A DNA stretch of 64,000 bases, from the NCBI RefSeq assembly GCF_004210375.1, contig NC_134834.1, forward strand, positions 10,153,857-10,217,856. Direction: 5' to 3'. This DNA comes from Tachypleus tridentatus (taxonomy: Eukaryota; Arthropoda; Merostomata; Xiphosura; Limulidae). How positions within the stretch are numbered: position 1 is the first letter of the stretch; every line of letters starts with the position of its first letter. The translations under genes and the position numbers were made by a program. Below, one piece after another: positions 56,755 through 64,000 of the stretch. The notes beneath the pieces were generated by a model. That model had not been told where the DNA came from. It did not search any database and worked only from the letters and a program-made list of their open reading frames with translations.

Positions 56755-58574
56755 TTCCAGTAGAACCTGTTGTTTACTAAATATCTTGCACCAGTAGAAC
56801 CTGTTGTTTACTAAATATCTTGCACCAGTAGAACCTGTTGTTTACTAAATATCTTGCACCAGTAGAACCTGCTGTTTACTAAATATCTTGCACCAGTAGA
56901 ACCTGTTGTTTACTAAATATCTTGCACCAGTAGAACCTGTTGTTTACTAAATATCTTGCACCAGTAGAACCTGTTGTTTACTAAATATCTTGCACCAGTA
57001 GAACCTGTTGTTTACTAAATATCTTGCACCAGTGGAACCTGTTGCTTACTAAATATCTTGCACCAGTGGAACCTGTTGTTTACTAAATATCTTGCACCAG
57101 TAGAACCTGTTGTTTACTAAATATCTAGCACCAGTAGAACCTGCTGTTTACTAAATATCTAGCACCAGTAGAACCTGTTGTTTACTAAATATCTTGCACC
57201 AGTGGAACCTGTTGTTTACTAAATATCTAGCACCAGTAGAACCTGTTGTTTACTAAATATCTTGCACCAGTAGAACCTGCTGTTTACTAAATATCTTGCA
57301 CCAGTAGAACCTGTTGTTTACTAAATATCTTGCACCAGTAGAACCTGTTGTTTACTAAATATCTTGCACCAGTAGAACCTGTTGTTTACTAAATATCTTG
57401 CACCAGTAGAACCTGCTGTTTACTAAATATCTTGCACCAGTAGAACCTGTTGTTTACTAAATATCTTGCACCAGTAGAACCTGCTGTTTACTAAATATCT
57501 TGCACCAGTAGAACCTGTTGTTTACTAAATATCTTGCACCAGTAGAACCTGCTGTTTACTAAATATCTTGCACCAGTAGAACCTGTTGTTTACTAAATAT
57601 CTTGCACCAGTAGAACCTGTTGTTTACTAAATATCTTGCACCAGTAGAACCTGTTGTTTACTAAATATCTTGCACCAGTAGAACCTGTTGTTTACTAAAT
57701 ATCTTGCACCAGTAGAACCTGTTGTTTACTAAATATCTTGCACCAGTGGAACCTGTTGTTTACTAAATATCTTGCACCAGTGGAACCTGTTGTTTACTAA
57801 ATATCTTGCACCAGTAGAACCTGTTGTTTACTAAATATCTAGCACCAGTAGAACCTGCTGTTTACTAAATATCTTGCACCAGTAGAACCTGTTGTTTACT
57901 AAATATCTAGCACCAGTAGAACCTGTTGTTTACTAAATATCTTGCACCAGTGGAACCTGTTGTTTACTAAATATCTTGCACCAGTGGAACCTGTTGTTTA
58001 CTAAATATCTTGCACCAGTAGAACCTGTTGTTTACTAAATATCTTGCACCAGTAGAACCTGTTGTTTACTAAATATCTTGCACCAGTGGAACCTGTTGTT
58101 TACTAAATATCTTGCACCAGTGGAACCTGTTGTTTACTAAATATCTTGCACCAGTAGAACCTGTTGTTTACTAAATATCTAGCACCAGTAGAACCTGCTG
58201 TTTACTAAATATCTTGCACCAGTAGAACCTGTTGTTTACTAAATATCTAGCACCAGTAGAACCTGTTGTTTACTAAATATCTTGCACCAGTAGAACCTGT
58301 TGTTTACTAAATATCTTGCACCAGTGGAACCTGTTGTTTACTAGATATCTTGCACCAGTAGAACCTGTTGTTTACTAAATATCTTGCACCAGTAGAACCT
58401 GTTGTTTACTAAATATCTTGCACCAGTAGAACCTGTTGTTTACTAAATATCTTGCACCGGTAGAACCTGTTGTTTACTAAATATCTTGCACTTGTAGAAC
58501 CTGTTGTTTACTAAATATCTTGCACTTGTAGAACCTGTTGTTTACTAAATATCTTGCACTTGTAGAACCTGTTG
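56755..58574. repeat. 34-bp minisatellite, about 53 copies
   Basis: The unit is CACCAGTAGAACCTGTTGTT plus TACTAAATATCTTG. Variants (CAGTGG, CTGCTG, ATCTAG) recur in repeated blocks, and the last three units carry CACTTGTAG. Confidence 0.96.
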
Positions 58575-59890
58575 AAGTCTGAGGTGATTGAACTGAGACC
58601 TTGTGCATTTAACACAGTTAAAAAAACATTTTAATAGTCCAGAACAATTACTCAATACAAGTATGAGAACTGGATTACTTAATACAAGTATAAGAACTCG
58701 TGTTAAAAGCCTGAAAAGTTACCCAAATATTTTTTAAAGTTTAACTTGTTTGGTAACAGTGGTTTAAACTGACTGATCTAATTAAGTATTACTTCAGTGA
58801 CAGCAAGAGGAGATACCTGTATTTAATAAAAGGCAAAGTGTATACTTTGTTTGGGGTTTGTTTGTTTTTTTAACTTAAAATTTGTCCACGTGACAAAAGT
58901 TTTGGACGATAACAGGTTTTACTCGATGTGACTGACCAACTTATTGTTTTTTTTTACCATAATGAATACTAAATCTTGAATATGTTTTGAAAATTTGAAT
59001 TTTGAAAAATAATTTTATTATAACAAATATTTTATTACAACAAAGTAATTTGTCTAATATTTTATTAATTACTTGTCAGCACATTAATTTATTACATTAA
59101 ACTAATCAGTTATTCTCACGAAACTTGAATAGTTGGAATATTTGGAAATAGAAATTATAAAGTAATTTCAGTTAGTCGACTGTTTTCATGAGTCGTAACC
59201 CAAACTGGTTGAGCTGAACAATCTTGAATCAATAAATCATGTTAGGGTCTCAATTACTTAGATAGTTAAAGTAGCCCAATAATAATAATAGGAAACACTT
59301 TAATAACACTATGTAACACAAATTTTGTTCCTGGACAGTTTGTGTTATTTCTTAATTGTTTATGTTGTAAAAGTACAGAAAATTGCCATTATTCCCTTCA
59401 AACTTTGCTTCTGTGACCTGGATAATGAAATTTATAAATTAACCTATTTTCTATGTAAAAACGGACAAATTTGCACATTTTCATTTACATAAGGTCTGAA
59501 TAAAACAACATATGAATCAAGATTTACATGTATTTATACTAAAGTTATACAAAAATGTTTAGAAGTGAGTAGTTTTTTGAGATTTGTGACTGTGATGTAA
59601 ATCACTTTCACGTATCAGCCACCAAATATAGTCTTCCATTATGTTTTTGTTATACGACCTCAGGTCACGAAAGCAAAGTTTGAAGAGAAAAATATGTCTT
59701 TTCCATTTACTTTAGGCATAAGTAATTGGGAAATAACACTTTTTGTCCAGGAACAAGAAACAGTGTTATTCTATATTTGTTACATTAATTGACTTGGTTG
59801 TAACTTCAGTTAATATGTTATTTTAACACAGATAATCTATAAATTGAGTTAATCATCCAGTTCTGATTTTTAATATTCATTTCCTTTTAA
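58575..59890 (+). other. Intron 6, no feature seen
   Basis: Very AT-rich. Two separated blocks at 59280-59345 and 59740-59790 carry similar text in inverted form (TTTTTGTCCAGGAACAAGAA / TTTTGTTCCTGGACAGTTTG and AACAGTGTTATT / AATAACACTATG), so an old inverted-repeat element may span 59287-59790. Confidence 0.35.
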
Positions 59891-60172
59891 CAAAGCCCCA
59901 GCATGGCCATGTAGTTGAGGCACTCGACTCACAGTTCGAGGGTTGCAGGTTCAGATCTGTCACACCAAACATGCTTGACTTTTCAACCATGGGGGGCATT
60001 GTAATGTGATGGTCAATCTCACTATTCATTGGTAAAATAGCAGCTCAAGAGTTGGCAGTAGGTGGTGATGACTAGCTGCCTTCCCTCTAGTCTTACACTA
60101 CTAAATTAGGGACAGCTAGTGCAGATAGCCCTCATGTATCTTTGCACAAAATTGAAAACAAACCAAAACCAA
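59891..60172 (+). mobile_element. tRNA-derived SINE, family A, diverged
   Basis: Head AGCATGGCCATGTAGTTGAG, body CACCAAACATGCTTGACTTT, TGACTAGCTGCCTTCCCTCT, 3' end with TTTGCACAAAATTGAAAACA. It has many C-to-T changes at former CpG sites relative to the other copies, so it is an older insertion. Confidence 0.9.
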
Positions 60173-60916
60173 ACCTTTTGACAAATACCAGCAAAATCTG
60201 GCTTTGTACATTTTGTTACTTGTATATTATATTTAATGGTTAGTGAAGTTGTTACTAGTATGTTACACAATGTTTTATCCTTCTTACTCTATGATTTGTT
60301 GCTAAGCTAGTAGGTCAGTGTATGTTTATCAGTAGGTTGGTATATGTTTATCGGTAATTTTTAGTAGATTCTCTAAGTACGGATATTCTTCAAGTACGGT
60401 TCTTTCTTCATAAACTGTATTTTTGTAATTTCTAGAACTGCTGGTTTTATCAACATTTTCTGTTCATAACTTTTCTATTCTGTCAAAATATAATACTTGT
60501 GGAAAACTAGATAGTGTTTTATTAGGAGAACTTTTGATTAATCAGGAAAGTATATTGTTGATTTCTAACTTTTTACTTTTCAGTAGAAGTGAATACATGT
60601 CACCTGCTTGTGGTTGTATATGCAAATTCTGACCATGTTACATTTAGTATAGTGGCATCGCTAATTGCTGTGAATTTATTTCTCCAAATCGTGAAGACCA
60701 CTGAAACACATTGTTTTCTCCCTAAGGTTCTTCATCACTAGTTTTATGTGTTGACCACTGATAATGTAGTACAAATAAAACAGTTTAAACTTAAGTGACC
60801 AACTTTGACAAATTTGTATTATTGTCACAGCAAAGTATTAATTGCACGTAATGTATTTAGGAGCAAGTTTCTTTTTCTTTTTTATGTGAAATGTTTTAGA
60901 CTGGTCACTTTTTCAG
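60173..60916 (+). other. End of intron 6, no feature seen
   Basis: AT-rich; ends with the acceptor CACTTTTTCAG of exon 7. Confidence 0.5.
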
Positions 60917-61045
60917 GCAAGGACAATATCTGTGATAAAGAATCAGACATGTGAAGACTGTAAAACAGAATATGCAAATCTACTCCAAAAAACCAATCAG
61001 TTGCAAAGGCTACATTACACTACTGCAGTACCAAATGTATTCCAG
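60917..61045 (+). CDS. F-BAR protein, coding exon 7 (last one in the window)
   Basis: Acceptor CACTTTTTCAG|GCAAGG, donor TTCCAG|GTAAGT. 129 bp, phase 0 at both ends. Encodes residues 171-213: ARTISVIKNQTCEDCKTEYA, NLLQKTNQLQRLHYTTAVPN and VFQ. The family pattern is ARxxxxxRxxxxxDxKxxYxxxLQxxNxxQxxxYxxxxPxxFQ. The next exon (usual start KIQxMEERR) is not seen before 64000. Confidence 0.93.
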
Positions 61046-63861
61046 GTAAGTCTTTCATTATTTATCACAAGTATTGTTTCTACATTGCCCCAAGTAAGTG
61101 GAGCACCAATATAACTCTCAACTAAAAATAGCTATTTAAAACTTGAAAACGTATTGAGAAATTAATTTACCGTTGTTGGAAAAATGATGACAACTCTGGC
61201 AGCTTTAATAGTAGTTAATGGGTGGATTATTGTAGCTTTCTGTAGTTCTGCACCAGAGCTATGCAGAAACTAGAGCTCTCAACTGCCAGAGGTTTATAGT
61301 TGTGAGTGATTCAGTTTTTATTTTAAATAGAATAAGTTGTGATGCCATTGTGTGTGTTTATTATGACAACATTTGGTGATTTAATTTGCTAAATTAATCC
61401 TGTGGCAATTTTCACCTTTTGAAATTGTAAAATTATTCTTAATTTGTATAACTTACTTTCTTATGACAAAAATCTTACTGTTGTATACTTTGTAAAAAAA
61501 CAAACAAAATTACTCTCAGTGACAGAATTCTATGAGTGGTTACTCTTTACAAGGGAAGAAAAATATCTGATGCATTATTTTTTTTTCTTCTTCCTGTCTG
61601 TCATTTTAGTTGCATTGTTTTTGTAACCTGTTCTGTAGAAACTAGTCCTAAAGCACAGCATGTTAAATCCAGCACTGTGCAACTGATGAGCTGGAACATC
61701 CCCCCATTTTTTATGGTTTTTGACCCCTAGTGACAAAAATAGGAAAAATTATATTCTTAATAACACTTACTTGTCACTGCAGATAAAAACAGTGTAATAC
61801 AACTTTTCATTACACCATAGTAAGATGCTGGCTGACATGTCCTTTCTAGGAACGGGCGAGTCTGGATAGTAACACAAAGGTCAGATCTAAATGTCAACTC
61901 TTGTCACTACCCTGGGTGGTGTAGTTGTACGTTTGAACTTTGGTAAGGATCAGTAGAATGAGGAATCTGAAGAGGTCCCATTTGGTTGTCTTGAGGATTG
62001 TATTGGAACACCATGAGAGCAAACAAATGGTTCCTGCAGGTTTTGGTGTGACAGTTGAACATGAAGATGTCAGCTTTATAAGGGGTGACATTGGGATGAG
62101 ACACAAGTATGACCCACTTGCCTGCATGATGCACTCAAAGATGCATGCTAAATTTGGTTAAAGAGTGGTAAAAACTACAGGCACTGGAAGTGGACACACG
62201 AGCAGACAGTGACTCCCTGATCAGGTTAGAAGGATGATTCACCACCCTCTGTAACACTTCCTATGTTGCAAGCATGAGAAATAGACACAGTCAACACTTG
62301 CTTTATGTAAAGTACGTAAATAAAATGGTTTCAGTGACTGCTTGTTTGAAAGTCTAAGAACAATTTTCATTTGCCACAGAGTTAAGATTATTTTGTAAAC
62401 TGGACATTTTTTAAGTATATATTTCTCATGTAGCAGATATTTGAGGTCATACTTAAGTTCTGACTTCTCTTAAAAGTATAAAAATCAACTGATTCTTGAA
62501 GGACAAGCAAGCTGTAATAAAACTTTATCTGCTCTTCTGTGTAACATTACATTATACATATATAAAATGTGGCCATTTTACAGAACTTGACCAAGCTTTA
62601 TATATAAGAATGATTCTTTTGGTACAGACTTTACCTCTAAACTTGCATACAAATGTTGTTTTTGTGTGGATAACCCCCCTACCTTCTCAATTTTTTTTTT
62701 TTAATCAAACATTGTCTCAAATGACTTGAGGTTGTCAGTTATCAGTGCATATGTATTTTTGTAGTTGTGAGTTGTCTTGACCATTAAAATTAACAAATTT
62801 GGTGCAGTCCTGTGTCTTCCTGATATTATAATGTGTTTTTTTTTTACATAGGTGTTTACCTACAGTTGTGGAATCTCCGTAGAAAGGTTAACAATGACAG
62901 TTTGTTGTCAGGAAACATACCTTAGGGCTACTTTTAAATAGAAAGTCATAAACAATTGCAATAATTAGTCATTATGTGCTGTTTTTTTAATTGGGAAATT
63001 CACTAATATGAAAAGCTTTGGGCTAATTAGTACTTCATATTGTCAAAAATAGCTAAGTTAAAGGCATCAGCTGTTCATAACGTGTTACTCTGTGCAGCCA
63101 TGATGCTGACGGACAAAATTTTCAAACCCACTTTAACACTGTGTTTTTTTTATTAACAAGTGAATTATTGGCACAGTGTAAATAAAAGTACTTTCAGGTA
63201 TTATGTTTTCAAGCATCTCTTTAGCCAAAGTTTCCTATACCCTTCTAGACTCCTTCCAATATTCTAGCTCACAGAACAGAAGCCAATTGGTTTGTCGTAC
63301 TTTTCTAGTAAATTCTACACAATATAGGATCCTGACGGTTTAACAGAAGTTAAAATAAAACATACAGTAGTATGTAAAGGGAAATTTAATCCAAACTTTT
63401 CTGTTTTGTTCTCCACCGATCCTTTCAGACTTGTTACTTATAATCTTGTTCTTTGTTTTCCATCATTGAAACAAAGTTGTAGCAACATAGGCCTTTCTCC
63501 CAGACGTTTAGTTATAAAGGTCAACATGACTGATGATATGAAATTTAAAAGAACTTGTTTTGAGAGTAAAAGTTTATCTCAGCTCATTACATTTAACCTA
63601 CTGTAAAACATTTCCAAACGTGGCTGTAGTTCCTTTGTTTGACTAGATCTGTCTGCAATTGAAAAACATACCTGACAATTCTGGTTTGATTAATTTTAAG
63701 TTATGTTGCATTTGGGAATTAATGAAGTAGTGGAAGACTTGGAGTATATTGAAACTTGGATCAAATAACAAAACAGGTTTTTAAACTATACATTTCACCA
63801 AAACTTTTCTTTCTTAAAAACGTTGTATTAAATGCATCTCCTGCAGTAAGTTGTGATCTCT
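61046..63861 (+). other. Intron 7, partial, no exon found
   Basis: The 61840-62290 stretch is less AT-rich and open on both strands (73 codons on plus, 75-77 on minus) but shows no recognisable domain or splice sites; it may be an unidentified repeat. The rest is AT-rich intron. Confidence 0.4.
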
Positions 63862-64000
63862 GTTATCCTAGTTGAAACTAACAAACAGGAAGAAGAACCT
63901 GATATATTGTGGTATTTAGATTTGGAAAATTTGTTACCCTAGTTGAAACTAACAAACAGGAATAAGAACCCAACATATTGCTGTATTTAGATTTGGAAAA
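63862..64000. repeat. 71-bp tandem duplication, two copies, cut by the window end
   Basis: CTAGTTGAAACTAACAAACA followed by GGAA(G/T)AAGAACC and GTATTTAGATTTGGAAAA starts near 63869 and again near 63940. It may be the beginning of a longer array beyond the window. Confidence 0.85.

Noticed and set aside
1..64000. A new defence, biosynthetic or prokaryote-type system
   Set aside because: No operon, no compact genes and no prokaryotic signals; all long ORFs are explained by repeats or decayed transposons.

Overview
This is animal nuclear DNA. Coding sequence is split into short exons with GT-AG introns, long introns are full of transposon remnants and minisatellites, and there is a 500-N assembly gap. 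About ten copies of one tRNA-headed SINE, on both strands, look like the SINE family I associate with horseshoe crabs (Limulus, Tachypleus, Carcinoscorpius). That species call is inference from memory. Nothing resembles a bacterial or phage operon.

Two host genes can be assembled by hand from splice sites and matching intron phases. The first is on the minus strand, roughly 8.5 to 2.3 kb: a single-pass membrane protein, of which the juxtamembrane region, transmembrane helix and cytoplasmic tail are visible (five firm exons, one or two weaker ones). I do not recognise the family. The second is on the plus strand, 30.8 to 61.0 kb: the 5' part of a CIP4/TOCA/FNBP1-type F-BAR protein. Seven coding exons join without a frame break into 213 codons covering most of the F-BAR domain. 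The rest of that domain, and any HR1 and SH3 domains, would lie beyond 64 kb. An orphan exon-like ORF with good splice sites is at 17.4 kb.

Most of the remaining window is repeats. Tandem arrays with units of 29 to 78 bp (plus small duplications) occupy roughly a third of it. The largest are a 29-bp array at 10.5-15.6 kb, a 38-bp array at 48.2-55.1 kb, a 78-bp array at 4.7-7.15 kb, a 57-bp array at 38.4-42.2 kb and a 34-bp array at 56.75-58.6 kb. Long ORFs inside them are by-products of stop-free repeat units. Interspersed elements are two copies of a CR1-like LINE (1-1.4 kb and 27.6-29.1 kb), a Jockey-like LINE (55.6-56.7 kb), a decayed Tc1 transposase (26.8-27.6 kb), a broken hAT/ZBED5-like transposase inserted in the 57-bp array (40.5-41.96 kb), several MITE or foldback elements, and three tRNA-like SINE families.

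The most unusual pattern is that several arrays start exactly at, or include, 5' splice sites. The 62-bp array carries a copy of an exon end plus donor in every unit. Two arrays in the F-BAR gene begin at the donors of coding exons. Both copies of one MITE lie just downstream of donors. The 62-bp and 78-bp arrays, in different introns of the same gene, share a core sequence. I found no new biochemical system; the interest is in how repeats and splice sites are linked.
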